64,000 nt of DNA from Kumtagia yinganensis (GCF_040081985.1 NZ_JBEBMH010000003.1:124001-188000); one strand, 5' to 3'; positions 45,305 to 54,007 are shown, counted from the first letter of the stretch. Program-made: numbers and translations. The notes: a model not told the origin generated them from the letters alone.

Positions 45305-46248
45305 GCAAGGCCGGCGAGCCAGCGGTCGCCGTCGCCGACTGGGGCACGACGCGGCTGCGCGTCTGGCTGCTCGACGCTGCCGGCAACGTCTTCGCCGAGC
45401 GGCGGAGCGACGAGGGCCTGCTATCCGCCCAACCCGATCGCTTTGGCGACATTCTCGAGCGGCAACTCGGCGACATGGGTGCGCCCGCCACGCTGCCGGT
45501 CATCATCTGCGGCATGGCCGGCTCGCGCCAGGGCTGGGCCGAGGCGCCCTACGCCACGGTCCCGGTCTCGCTCGCCGAGATATTCGGCGCGGCCGTCAGC
45601 GTGCCGCGGACGAAGCGCGACATCCGCATCGTGCCCGGCCTGGCGCAGCGCGACACGGCCGCGCCGGACGTCATGCGCGGCGAGGAGACGCAGCTTGCCG
45701 GCGCGGCAGCCAGCCTCGGCTTCGGGCGGCATTTCGTCTGCATGCCCGGAACGCATTCGAAATGGGTCGAGCTCGTCGATGGCACGGTGACACGTTTCCA
45801 GACCTTCATGACCGGCGAGCTGTTTTCCGTGCTGTCGGCGCAGTCCATTCTCAGCCACTCGATCGGCACGGAGACGAAAGTCGCCGCCGACAGGCCGGCT
45901 TTCATCGACTGGTGCAGGAATGCGGTTTCCGCTCCGGCGCCGGTGGAGACGTCCCTGTTCCGCATCCGGGCGGCAACGCTGTTGCACGGGCTACAGCCGG
46001 CCGATGCCGGGGCGGCCTTGTCGGGCCTGCTGATCGGCTCGGAGATCGCCGCGGCAAAGGCGCGGTTCGCGCTGGACGGCGGGCCTCTCGTGCTCATCGC
46101 CTCCGGCGCCATGCATGCGCTTTATGCGGCGGCGCTGGGTTTGGCAGGCTTCGAAATAAAGACTGTTGACGCCGACGACGCGGTGCGTGCGGGTTTGGCC
46201 GAGACAGCGAGATATTTCGGAATGATGACCGGCGAGGGCGCCGCATGA
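45301..46248 (+). CDS. dgoK: 2-dehydro-3-deoxygalactonokinase
   Basis: 315 residues from GTG at 45301, inside the overlap GTGA with the SDR stop. The DgoK family pattern is clear: VAVADWGTTRLRVWLLD at the N-terminus (phosphate 1 loop), then CGMAGSRQGW, MRGEETQLAGA, CMPGTHSKWVEL and TFMTGELFSVL. It phosphorylates 2-dehydro-3-deoxy-galactonate with ATP in the cytoplasm. The aldolase gene starts within its last codon (ATGA), so kinase and aldolase are made together. Confidence 0.95.
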   Translation: MSKAGEPAVAVADWGTTRLRVWLLDAAGNVFAERRSDEGLLSAQPDRFGDILERQLGDMGAPATLPVIICGMAGSRQGWAEAPYATVPVSLAEIFGAAVSVPRTKRDIRIVPGLAQRDTAAPDVMRGEETQLAGAAASLGFGRHFVCMPGTHSKWVELVDGTVTRFQTFMTGELFSVLSAQSILSHSIGTETKVAADRPAFIDWCRNAVSAPAPVETSLFRIRAATLLHGLQPADAGAALSGLLIGSEIAAAKARFALDGGPLVLIASGAMHALYAAALGLAGFEIKTVDADDAVRAGLAETARYFGMMTGEGAA

Positions 46249-46883
46249 GCCAGCCATTCCCAGCCTTGCACCGCAATCTGGTCGCGATCCTGCGGGGGTT
46301 GCGCCCTGACGAGGCCGCCGAGGTTGGCGCCGCCGTTTTCGAGGCCGGCATCGAGGCAATCGAGGTTCCACTCAATTCGCCCGATCCGTTCCGATCCATC
46401 GAGACGCTGGTCCGCGGCCTGCCCGCTGCCGCGCTGATCGGCGCCGGCACCGTGCTGAAAGCCGAGGAGGTCGACCGCCTGCACGGCGTGGGCGGGCGCC
46501 TGCTGGTCAGCCCCAATATCGACGCCGACGTGATGCGCCAGGCAGGCAAACACGGTCTCGTCACGATGCCCGGCGTGTTCACGCCAACGGAAGCATTTCT
46601 GGCACTCAAGCTCGGCGCGTCGGCTCTGAAATTCTTCCCGGCGAGTGTGCTCGGGGCAGTAGGCATCGCCGCGATCAAGGCCGTCCTGCCGGCGGACGCG
46701 ACGGTCGGCGTGGTTGGCGGCGTGTCGGATGCGGATTTCGCCGCCTATGCCAAGGTCGGCGTGCGCACCTTCGGCCTGGGTTCCAGCCTCTACAAACCCG
46801 GCATGAGTCCTGCCGCGGTCGGCGAGCGGGCCGTCGCCGCCGTCAAGGCGTGGGACGCGGTGTTCGGTCAAAACCCCGCCTGA
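46245..46883 (+). CDS. dgoA: 2-dehydro-3-deoxy-6-phosphogalactonate aldolase
   Basis: 212 residues, the usual length. Class I KDPG/KDPGal aldolase: N-terminal VAILRGLRPDEA, catalytic E40 in IEAIEVPLNSPDP, GAGTVLKAEEVD, and the Schiff-base lysine K129 in ALKFFPAS. It cleaves the sugar acid phosphate into pyruvate and glyceraldehyde-3-phosphate. The IEVPLNSPDP form points to the galactonate rather than the gluconate branch. Translationally coupled to dgoK. No galactonate dehydratase or transporter lies in this cluster. Confidence 0.95.
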   Translation: MSQPFPALHRNLVAILRGLRPDEAAEVGAAVFEAGIEAIEVPLNSPDPFRSIETLVRGLPAAALIGAGTVLKAEEVDRLHGVGGRLLVSPNIDADVMRQAGKHGLVTMPGVFTPTEAFLALKLGASALKFFPASVLGAVGIAAIKAVLPADATVGVVGGVSDADFAAYAKVGVRTFGLGSSLYKPGMSPAAVGERAVAAVKAWDAVFGQNPA

Positions 46884-46946
46884 GCCGAGATGCCTGCGGG
46901 AAAATCCGGCTCCCGCGAATGGGCCGATTTGATTGGCGCGGCTAGT

Positions 46947-47645
46947 ATGACCGCGACCGAAATTGCGCCCGGCATCCTTCGGCTCACCGAGGAAATCGTG
47001 TCGGGATCGGAACGATCCTTCTTCTACCTGATCCAGGGCAGCGAGGCCGATTGCCTGATCGACGGTGGGTGGGGATTTGGTACCGGCCTTGACGGGTTTC
47101 GGGCCAATCCGGAAAAGCCGCTGCTGGCCGTCGCAACCCACAGCCATTTCGACCATATCGGCCTGCTTCATCTGGCCGAACGTCGTTACGGGCACCGCGC
47201 CGAAGCCGCGGTCTTCGCCGACCCCGATCCGGTGACGACGCAGGCGCTGCCGTATCTTGCCGACCGGCCGGTGCTGACCGGCAGCGGAACCGTCGAACCA
47301 GCTTCCATTCGTCAGACAGCCTGTCCGATCGACGTTTTCGTCGAGAATGGAGACACGGTCGATCTCTGCGATCGGCGCCTGACCGTCCTGCATACGCCCG
47401 GCCATTCTCCCGGTTCGCTGTCGCTGCTCGAGGCAGATTCCGGATTGCTGTTCTGCGCCGACACCGTCCATGACGGCCATATCTGGGACGATATCCCCGG
47501 AGCCGACCGAGCCGCGCTGCTGATGTCGCATGAACGGCTGGCCGAGGTCGATTTCACGCGAGCCTGCCCCGGCCATGGTGCCATTCTGCCGCGCGCCGCC
47601 TTCCTCGACCGGATCGCGCGGTATCGCCGGCAAGCCGACGCCTGA
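46947..47645 (+). CDS. Metallo-beta-lactamase-fold hydrolase
   Basis: About 232 residues from the ATG at 46947; an in-frame ATG at 46890 would add 19 residues without a better ribosome site. The metal motif is THSHFDHIG (HxHxDH), with further ligands in HTPGHSPGS, FCADTVHDG and CPGHG. A glyoxalase II- or lactonase-like hydrolase is likely. It follows dgoA by only 63 bases and could be a lactonase for the galactonolactone step, which the cluster otherwise lacks; this is a guess from position. Confidence 0.85.
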   Translation: MTATEIAPGILRLTEEIVSGSERSFFYLIQGSEADCLIDGGWGFGTGLDGFRANPEKPLLAVATHSHFDHIGLLHLAERRYGHRAEAAVFADPDPVTTQALPYLADRPVLTGSGTVEPASIRQTACPIDVFVENGDTVDLCDRRLTVLHTPGHSPGSLSLLEADSGLLFCADTVHDGHIWDDIPGADRAALLMSHERLAEVDFTRACPGHGAILPRAAFLDRIARYRRQADA

Positions 47646-47658
47646 GGGATTTTTATCG

Positions 47659-48723
47659 ATGCCGCTGCCGCAGCTCGTGCTGGTCTACGAACCGGAAGAC
47701 GCCTGTCGCGCTCTGCTGGCCGCGCAAGGTTTTTCGGAACGTCACGCGCTGGAGATATCATCCTATCTCGCGCAGAGCACGGACCTTGCCCTCGAGTTCG
47801 AGGCGATCAAGGAAGCCTGCGGCAAACGCGGCATCCGCTTCGTTGCGACGGCCCTCGGTGACGCCGGTCCGGTGCTTGCCAGTGCCGATCCGGGGACGAC
47901 GCTGGTCTGGACGCTGACCGACGGCGTCGCCTATTTTCGCGGCGGCGCAGCGCCGGCCTTGGCGCGGCTTGCAGGTCTTTCCACAATCGGCGCCGACGAT
48001 TCGCTGTTCGCGCTTTGCCAGGACAAGTTTCGCTCCGGCGCGGTGCTCTGCGCCCTAGGCCTACCAGTCCCGCCGGCCGGTCTGGCGCGCGACGGAGAAT
48101 GGCTGGCCGCGCCGCCGGCTTCGACCTCCGGCTATTTCACAAAACCCAACCGGCTTGGCGCCAAGATCGGCATCTGGCCAGACTCCCGCTGCGGGCAAGC
48201 CGATGACGCACTGGCGATCAGCCGTCGCGTCTTTTCAGCCTATCGCGACGACATCGTCGTCCAGCCCTATGTGGCCGGGCGCAATGTGCGCGCCAGCTTC
48301 CTCGCCGTCGATCCCAGCGCGGGGATCGAAGCGCTCGGCGCGTTCTTTGTCGATTCCGGCGGCGATTTCCAGACTATGGCCGAATCCATGGCGCTCTATG
48401 GCGACACAGGAGCCACAGCAAAGGTGGAGGGCGCCTATGTGGAGCCGGAACTGGTCGCTGTCGCAGAGGGCCAGCCCGAAGCTGACCGCCGCATCCGCAG
48501 AATTGCCGCTGCTCTCATGCAGGGCCTTGGCCTCCGGGATGTCTTTTCGATGGACTTCCGCGTCGAGCAGGACGACACGGTGCATCTCATCGAATTCGAG
48601 GTTTGCCCGGGCCTGCCCTGCTTCGACTTCCGCGCCTATTGCGCCGCGCAGTGGAACCTGTCGCTACCGGACGCAATCGCGGAAACAGCGGCGAGGCGGC
48701 TTATCTCAACCGCCTCGACCTGA
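47659..48723 (+). CDS. ATP-grasp family protein
   Basis: 354 residues from the ATG at 47659 with GAGGGA eight bases upstream and 13 bases after the MBL stop. The fold is like D-alanine-D-alanine ligase: a pre-ATP region ending with LFALCQDKFRSGAVLCALGLPVPP, a phosphate-lysine strand GYFTKPNRLGAKIGI, IVVQPYVAGRNVRASF, and the metal/ATP end VFSMDFRVEQDD followed by LIEFEVCPGLPCFDF. The last asparagine typical of Ddl (N in INEINTxPG) is replaced by C-P. A carboxylate-amine ligase of unknown substrates; too divergent to be called ddl. Confidence 0.85.
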   Translation: MPLPQLVLVYEPEDACRALLAAQGFSERHALEISSYLAQSTDLALEFEAIKEACGKRGIRFVATALGDAGPVLASADPGTTLVWTLTDGVAYFRGGAAPALARLAGLSTIGADDSLFALCQDKFRSGAVLCALGLPVPPAGLARDGEWLAAPPASTSGYFTKPNRLGAKIGIWPDSRCGQADDALAISRRVFSAYRDDIVVQPYVAGRNVRASFLAVDPSAGIEALGAFFVDSGGDFQTMAESMALYGDTGATAKVEGAYVEPELVAVAEGQPEADRRIRRIAAALMQGLGLRDVFSMDFRVEQDDTVHLIEFEVCPGLPCFDFRAYCAAQWNLSLPDAIAETAARRLISTAST

Positions 48724-48757
48724 ACGGTCTCGCCTCCATGGCACGGCAGACGGGTCG

Positions 48758-49207
48758 TCAGAATTGACGGCCGAGTTTTGCGTCAACGGATTGGCGATTG
48801 GCGCCGCGCACGGCGAAAAAGATGAAGATCGCCGCCCACAGGATCGACTTCTCCGCGCCGGAATAGCCCTGGCCCAGCGTGATCCAGTGGAACCAGACCG
48901 TGACCAGCAGAACGATCGCCGCCGCGACAGCGGCCGGCCGCGTCAGGAAACCCAGCGCGATGAAGATGCCGCCGAAAAATTCCGTCGCCGACAGCAGCGG
49001 CGACCAGAACACGCCGGGATAGAAACCCAGTTTCTCCACCATTTCCACAGCACCGAACGGATTCATGATTTTCGGAGCGCCATGGGTGACCAGAGCAAGG
49101 CCGGCGACGACACGCAGCAAGGTCTCGACGCCCTCATGCAGGGACGCATAGAGTCTGCCCAACGGCGGGATCATCAGGCGGGTGGACGAATGGGCGGCGT
49201 CGGTCAT
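48758..49207 (-). CDS. DoxX-family membrane protein
   Basis: 149 residues from the ATG at 49207, with four membrane segments. The DoxX pattern is seen in LLRVVAGLALVTHGAPKIMNPFG, EFFGGIFIALGFLTRPAAVAAAI and GAEKSILWAAIF. Members are often linked to redox or sulphur metabolism, but a specific role cannot be given. It is the last minus-strand gene after the amino acid transporter cluster, separated from it by 141 bases. Confidence 0.9.
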   Translation of the reverse strand: MTDAAHSSTRLMIPPLGRLYASLHEGVETLLRVVAGLALVTHGAPKIMNPFGAVEMVEKLGFYPGVFWSPLLSATEFFGGIFIALGFLTRPAAVAAAIVLLVTVWFHWITLGQGYSGAEKSILWAAIFIFFAVRGANRQSVDAKLGRQF

Positions 49208-49348
49208 CAGTTGGATCGCTCCGGTTGCTTTGCCGCAACAAACGAATCCCGACAACGTTCGTCAATTCACACCATTTGACGATAAGTTGAATATCTGAAG
49301 TGAGGTTCCCTGCAGGGCAATGATCGGCCGGCCTTGGGAAAGGTCAGC

Positions 49349-50347
49349 CTATCCGGTAATACGCTCGTAAACCGCTTTCGGCACGGTCATGCCGGACAGT
49401 CGGGCTGCGACTGATGCCTTGGCCTTGCCCGGGCCGGGTATATGGACCCCGTACTCGCCGGACAGGCGTTCGAGTTGCGCCGCCATGCGCGCCGAGAAGT
49501 CCGGGTCGATCAGTGCCGGCGCGATGGCCAGCACGAACAGGCCCGTGCCGGGGTTCTCGTTGCCCTGGGAGATCGAGGCGGCGTCGAGCGACCATTTAGC
49601 TCCCGACACGCCGGCCGACAGGACCTCAACCATCAGCGCGATGTTGGCGCCGCGCGCACCGCCGAATGCTAGCAATGCACCGGTCATCGCCTTCTCCGGA
49701 TCGATCGTCGGATTTCCCTCCGCGTCCAGGGCCCAACCGGGCGGGATAGGTCGGCCTTCCCGCGCCGCCTGCCGGACATTGACGAAAGCCGTGGCGCTCG
49801 ACGATTGATCGATGAGCAGCGGCGGGCCGCCTGCCACGGGCGCCGCAAAGGCCATCGGATTGGTGCAATAGACGGGGCGCGTCCCGCCGGAGCCGACAAG
49901 CAGGGCCGGCCCGTTGGTGGCGGCGAACCCGACCAGCCCCACCTCGGCCAGCCGCGCCGCGAACGGGCCGAGCGCGCCGCAGGTATAGGCGTTCTTCTGG
50001 ACGAACAGCCCAAGGCCGAAGGTTTTCGCCGTCGACACCAGATCGTCGAAAGCACGGTCGAAGCCGGGATGCGCCGCCCCGCCCCTGGCGTCGGACAGGA
50101 TGATCGCCGGCGCCGGGCGGGTGATCAGCGGCGTCGCCCGCCCGTCGATGCGTCCTTCACGCAGCGAATCCAGATAGTCGATAAAATGCCCGAGCCCGAC
50201 GGATGCCTGACCCTCCGCCTCGGCACGCACCGCCGCCCGGGCGATCGACGCCGCCAACTCCGGATTGGCGCCTGCCCGCACCGCCGCCGCCTCGCAGAGC
50301 CGCAGCCCCTCGTCGATCTGAAGTGTGACCGTGTCGACTGAATTCAT
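49349..50347 (-). CDS. Ldh2-family NAD(P)-dependent reductase/dehydrogenase
   Basis: 332 residues of the malate/L-lactate dehydrogenase-like family that includes Delta1-piperideine-2-carboxylate and Delta1-pyrroline-2-carboxylate reductases. Seen are RAEAEGQASVGLGHFIDYL with the conserved histidine, the cofactor region GLFVQKNAYTCGALGPFA and the signature VYCTNPMAFAAPV. Its ATG overlaps the stop of the second permease by four bases, so it belongs to the amino acid ABC operon. A cyclic imino acid, as in hydroxyproline, D-proline or lysine breakdown, is the likeliest substrate; inferred from family and context. Confidence 0.88.
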   Translation of the reverse strand: MNSVDTVTLQIDEGLRLCEAAAVRAGANPELAASIARAAVRAEAEGQASVGLGHFIDYLDSLREGRIDGRATPLITRPAPAIILSDARGGAAHPGFDRAFDDLVSTAKTFGLGLFVQKNAYTCGALGPFAARLAEVGLVGFAATNGPALLVGSGGTRPVYCTNPMAFAAPVAGGPPLLIDQSSSATAFVNVRQAAREGRPIPPGWALDAEGNPTIDPEKAMTGALLAFGGARGANIALMVEVLSAGVSGAKWSLDAASISQGNENPGTGLFVLAIAPALIDPDFSARMAAQLERLSGEYGVHIPGPGKAKASVAARLSGMTVPKAVYERITG

Positions 50348-51153
50348 CCGAGTCTCACCGGGATACGCGCCTCGAGTTTGCGCAGGAGAAGAATCAGGAT
50401 GCCGGTGATGGTGATGTAGACCAGCGCCAGCAATAGCAGGGGTTCGTAGATGATATAGGTCTCCTGGCGGACGCGCGAGGCCACGCCGTAGATATCCATC
50501 ATCGTGATCGTCGCCACCAGCGGCGTCGCCTTGAGCTGCAGGACGGTTTCGCCGGCCAGGGTCGGCAGCGCCCGGTGCAAGGCCTGCGGCAGCCAGATGC
50601 GGCGGAAGATGGTGAAGCGCGACATGCCGAATGCCCGCCCCGCCTCGAGCTGCCCGCGCGGCACGCCGGCAAAGGCGCCGCGCATCACTTCTCCCTCATA
50701 TCCGGCAAAGGAGAGGGTCAGCGCCAGCAGGCCGTAGGGCCATGCCTGGCGAAGGATCGGCCAGAGGAATGAATCCCTTATCCAGGGGAATTGCGGAAAC
50801 AGCGATCCCAGTCCGAAATAGAGCAGCCAGAGCTGCAACAGCAGCGGCGTGCCGCGGATGATCGTGCAAAAGGCCAGTGCCGGTATGCTCAGTATCTTCG
50901 GCCCAGTAACCTGCACGAAACCCAGCGGGATCGCCAGCGCGAGGCCGAATGCACAGGACAGCACCAGCAGCCAGATCGTGCGCCAGATGCCTTGCGCGGC
51001 GAGGCCGAGATAATTCGGCAGCCAGTCCCAGCGCAGCGCCACGATGCAGTAGATCACGATCGCCAGCGCGATCAGGATCAGCACGATGCGGTGCGGCTGC
51101 AGCCAGCCGAGCGCGCGCTGGAACCTGGTCCTTTCGGTCAGCGCGCTCTCCAT
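50344..51153 (-). CDS. Polar amino acid ABC transporter permease 2
   Basis: 269 residues (HisM/GlnP type). Five or more membrane segments; the conserved loop is EVMRGAFAGVPRGQLEAGRAFGMS followed by IWLPQALHRALP, the EAA motif for ATPase docking. Its ATG shares one base with the stop of permease 1 (TGATG), and its own stop overlaps the reductase start. Part of the five-gene minus-strand operon. Confidence 0.94.
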   Translation of the reverse strand: MESALTERTRFQRALGWLQPHRIVLILIALAIVIYCIVALRWDWLPNYLGLAAQGIWRTIWLLVLSCAFGLALAIPLGFVQVTGPKILSIPALAFCTIIRGTPLLLQLWLLYFGLGSLFPQFPWIRDSFLWPILRQAWPYGLLALTLSFAGYEGEVMRGAFAGVPRGQLEAGRAFGMSRFTIFRRIWLPQALHRALPTLAGETVLQLKATPLVATITMMDIYGVASRVRQETYIIYEPLLLLALVYITITGILILLLRKLEARIPVRLG

Positions 51154-51926
51154 CAATGCGCTCCCGCCATGGAGGGCATGCCACGCCGGACCCGGCGCTC
51201 GATGCGCGCGATGATGACGTTGGAGACAAGGGTCAGCACGAGATAGAGCGCACCGGCCGCGATGAAAAAGGTGAAATAGGATTTTTCCGCGCTGCCAGCG
51301 TTGCGCGCCATCTGGGTCAGTTCGTTGACACCGATCAGCGCGAGCAGCGCCGTATCCTTTGTGGCGATCAGCCAGAGATTGGCGAGCCCCGGAATGGCAA
51401 AGGGCAGCATGGCCGGGATGGTTATGCGCCGCAGCAACAGCGCCGGCGGCATGCCATAGGCGCGCGCCGCCTCGATCTGTCCTTGTGGAATGCCGAGAAT
51501 TGCACCGCGCAGCACCTCGGTCGCATAAGCACCTTGGACCACGCCCAGAACCCCGATTCCGGCGGGAATACCGCCAATGTCGATCGGCCCCAGGCCGATC
51601 GCTTCGAGTGACTGGTTAATCAGGTCGGTGCCGGCGTAGAAGATGATCAGCACGAGCACAAGATCCGGTATCGCCCGAACCAGTGTCGTGTAGATCGCCC
51701 AAAGGTCGCGCGCGACCGGGCCTCCGTAGAGTTTTCCGTAGGCGCCGCAGATGCCGATCAGAAGACCGAGGCCGAAGGCGCCGAACGCGACGGTGACGGA
51801 GTTCAGGAAGCCGTAGAGAAGGCTGGCGCCCCGCCCCGGCGGTTCGAGCGCCAGAAGCTCCAGCGAACTGGCGCCAAACCACGTAACAACAATTTCGCTC
51901 AGCTCGCTCTCCCTCCTCGGGATCAC
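51153..51926 (-). CDS. Polar amino acid ABC transporter permease 1
   Basis: Up to 257 residues from GTG at 51926. The EAA-type loop is EVLRGAILGIPQGQIEAARAYGMP followed by ITIPAMLPFAIPG. A perfect AGGAGG (51912-51917) lies inside the first codons of this frame, which suggests that translation really starts downstream; the only near candidate is a CTG at 51900-51902, nine bases on (or an ATT at 51891-51893). Partner of permease 2; heterodimeric HisQM-like channel in the inner membrane. Confidence 0.92.
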   Translation of the reverse strand: MIPRRESELSEIVVTWFGASSLELLALEPPGRGASLLYGFLNSVTVAFGAFGLGLLIGICGAYGKLYGGPVARDLWAIYTTLVRAIPDLVLVLIIFYAGTDLINQSLEAIGLGPIDIGGIPAGIGVLGVVQGAYATEVLRGAILGIPQGQIEAARAYGMPPALLLRRITIPAMLPFAIPGLANLWLIATKDTALLALIGVNELTQMARNAGSAEKSYFTFFIAAGALYLVLTLVSNVIIARIERRVRRGMPSMAGAH

Positions 51927-51989
51927 AATGACGCGGCCCAGGTGGCCTCCGCGCCGGTTCCCTGACGCGGTGGCCGATCGAAACGAGGA

Positions 51990-52781
51990 TCAATTCGCCT
52001 GGGGCGCCGTGCCGTAGACGTCGAAGTCGAAATATTTCTTGGTGATCTCGGCATATTTGCCGTTGTCGCGGATCGCCTTGATGCCGGCGTTGATCTTGTC
52101 CTTCAACGCCGCGTCGTCCTTGCGCAGGCCGGCGCCGACGCCGGGGCCGAGTACTTCGTCGTCAGGTGCGACGTAACCCTTGAGATCACAGCAGCCCTTG
52201 CCGGTGTCCGATTTCAGGAACGAGTCGAGGGCGATCGAATCCGCCTGCGTGGCGTCGATGCGGCCCGCTACCAGATCCTGGTTGGCCTCGTCCTGCGTCT
52301 GGTATTCCTTGATCTCGGCCGCCTCGGTGAAATGCTTCTTGGCGTAGGCGGCATGCACGGTCGACACCTGCACGCCGATGATCTTGCCCTTCAGGCCCTC
52401 CGGCGTGGCGTCGAACTTGGCGTCCTTCGAGCCGATCACGGCGGTGGGGGTGTTGTAATATTTGTCGGAGAAGTCGATCGTCTTCTTGCGTTCGTCGGTG
52501 ATCGACATCGAATTCATGATCGCGTCGATCTTCTTCGATGTCAGCGCCGGGATGATGCCGTCCCACGGGATGGGGGTCAGCGTGCAGGTCAGCTTCTCCT
52601 CGGCGCAGATGGCCTGGATGATCTCGACTTCCCAGCCGCCCCAATTGCCGGAGGCGTCCTGCGACCAGAACGGCGGATAGGCCTCGGGCGAGAACCCGAC
52701 CTTGATCTCTTCGCCCTGCGCCGCGCCCGCGCCGATGGCCAGCCCGACGGCCGTGGCCAGCACTGCCAGAATCTTCTTCAT
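51990..52781 (-). CDS. Polar amino acid ABC transporter binding protein
   Basis: 263 residues, periplasmic. Signal peptide MKKILAVLATAVGLAIGAGAAQG-EE. The mature part shows the LAO/HisJ pattern: IKVGFSPEAYPPF at the N-terminus, GGWEVEIIQAICAEEKLTCTL, and the ligand-contact segment MNSMSITDERKKTIDFSDKYY. This suggests a basic or cyclic amino acid or an opine as ligand. GGGAG lies ahead of the ATG. Between the ATPase gene (upstream) and the permeases (downstream). Confidence 0.95.
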   Translation of the reverse strand: MKKILAVLATAVGLAIGAGAAQGEEIKVGFSPEAYPPFWSQDASGNWGGWEVEIIQAICAEEKLTCTLTPIPWDGIIPALTSKKIDAIMNSMSITDERKKTIDFSDKYYNTPTAVIGSKDAKFDATPEGLKGKIIGVQVSTVHAAYAKKHFTEAAEIKEYQTQDEANQDLVAGRIDATQADSIALDSFLKSDTGKGCCDLKGYVAPDDEVLGPGVGAGLRKDDAALKDKINAGIKAIRDNGKYAEITKKYFDFDVYGTAPQAN

Positions 52782-52825
52782 ATCAAAACATCTCCCTTTT
52801 TGTTTTTGGTTCCCTTCTCCGCCGC

Positions 52826-53638
52826 TCAGTGAATGTTGCGGAGAAACTGTTTGAGGCGCTCGGATTTCGGCGCGCCGAAAAGCTGGTCCGGGGGGCCTTC
52901 CTCCTCGACCAGCCCGTTGTAGAGGTAGACGACGTGGGTCGCGACCTTGCGGGCGAACTTCATCTCATGGGTGACCAGCACCATGGTGCGGCCCTCCTTC
53001 GCCAGGTCGGCGATCACCTTCAGCACCTCGCCGACCAGTTCCGGATCGAGCGCCGAGGTGGGCTCGTCGAACAGCATGACACGCGGCTGGATGGCGAGCG
53101 CCCGGGCAATCGCGCCGCGCTGCTGCTGGCCGCCGGACATGAAGGCCGGATAGACGTCGCGCTTCTCCGCCAGACCGACGCGGTCGAGCAGTCTTTCCGC
53201 CGTCGCAACCGCCTCGTCGCGCTTGACGCCGAGAACGTGGATCGGCACCTCGATGACGTTTTCGAGCAGCGTCATGTGGCTCCACAAGTTGAAGTTTTGG
53301 AACACCATGCCGAGTTTCGAGCGGATGCGCTCGATCTGCCGGCGGTCGGCCGGAACCGAGCCGCCATGCCCGTCGGGCTTCAGCTTGATCTCCTCGCCAT
53401 TGACCCGGATGATGCCGCTGGTCGGGTTCTCCAGACAGTTGATGCAGCGCAGCAGCGTCGACTTGCCCGAGCCGCTGCCGCCGATGATGGCCACCACCTC
53501 GCCGTCGCGGGCCGACACCGACACGCCCTTCAGCACATGCAAGGGGCCGAATTTCTTGTGAAGGTTCTCGATATGGATTGCTTCGGCAGGCCCGTCGCCG
53601 CCGGACCCCGCTGAGGTATCGATCCCTGTGGCGGTCAT
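52826..53638 (-). CDS. Polar amino acid ABC transporter ATPase
   Basis: 270 residues, HisP/GlnQ type. Walker A GGSGSGKST, Q-loop in GMVFQNFNLWSHMT, Walker B VMLFDEPTSALDPE and switch histidine in LVTHEMKFARKV. The signature reads MSGGQQQRGAIARAL; the usual LSGGQQQR-V is changed at both ends, which is conservative. It is the first gene of the five-gene operon (ATPase, binding protein, two permeases, reductase), so its promoter, in the 216 bases up to 53854, should drive all. Confidence 0.96.
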   Translation of the reverse strand: MTATGIDTSAGSGGDGPAEAIHIENLHKKFGPLHVLKGVSVSARDGEVVAIIGGSGSGKSTLLRCINCLENPTSGIIRVNGEEIKLKPDGHGGSVPADRRQIERIRSKLGMVFQNFNLWSHMTLLENVIEVPIHVLGVKRDEAVATAERLLDRVGLAEKRDVYPAFMSGGQQQRGAIARALAIQPRVMLFDEPTSALDPELVGEVLKVIADLAKEGRTMVLVTHEMKFARKVATHVVYLYNGLVEEEGPPDQLFGAPKSERLKQFLRNIH

Positions 53639-53854
53639 CGGCGACCGCTCCCATCTGCAACCATGAAACGCCGGTGCACTTTTTACGCAACCTTGGCTTT
53701 GTTCCCCGGCGCAGAATGGACTTTCCCGATCGCCTCCGTCAACCCGGCTTCGCCGATGCCGTTTCGCCCGGATTCTCCCTGCCCGCGCGCTTGAGGTTGT
53801 GTTCGCGGGCCGATGCTTTTAGGCAAGGGGCTGGACAAGAAAAAGGAGAAGCCG

Positions 53855-54007
53855 ATGCCGAGGCCGCCGAACTACAATCACGAACGCAAGGAACGCGAAC
53901 GCATCAAGGCCGAGAAGAAGGCGGAAAAACTGGCCGCCAAGGCTGCGCGGAAACAGTCGGAGACGGAAGCCGAGCAAAGCACCGAGGAAGAACAGGCGGA
54001 GCGCTGA
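53855..54007 (+). CDS. Small charged coiled-coil-like protein
   Basis: 50 residues from the ATG at 53855, with an ideal AAGGAG six bases upstream. Starts MPRPPNYNHERKERERIK and continues as a lysine/alanine/glutamate-rich helix, ending acidic. Similar short proteins are common in rhizobia, but no function is known. The strong ribosome site and the clean amphipathic composition support a real gene. Longer upstream frame (53813) not used. Confidence 0.75.
   Translation: MPRPPNYNHERKERERIKAEKKAEKLAAKAARKQSETEAEQSTEEEQAER

Noticed and set aside
47659..48723. Naming the ATP-grasp gene ddl
   Set aside because: The metal/ATP end differs from D-alanine-D-alanine ligases and there are no cell-wall genes nearby.
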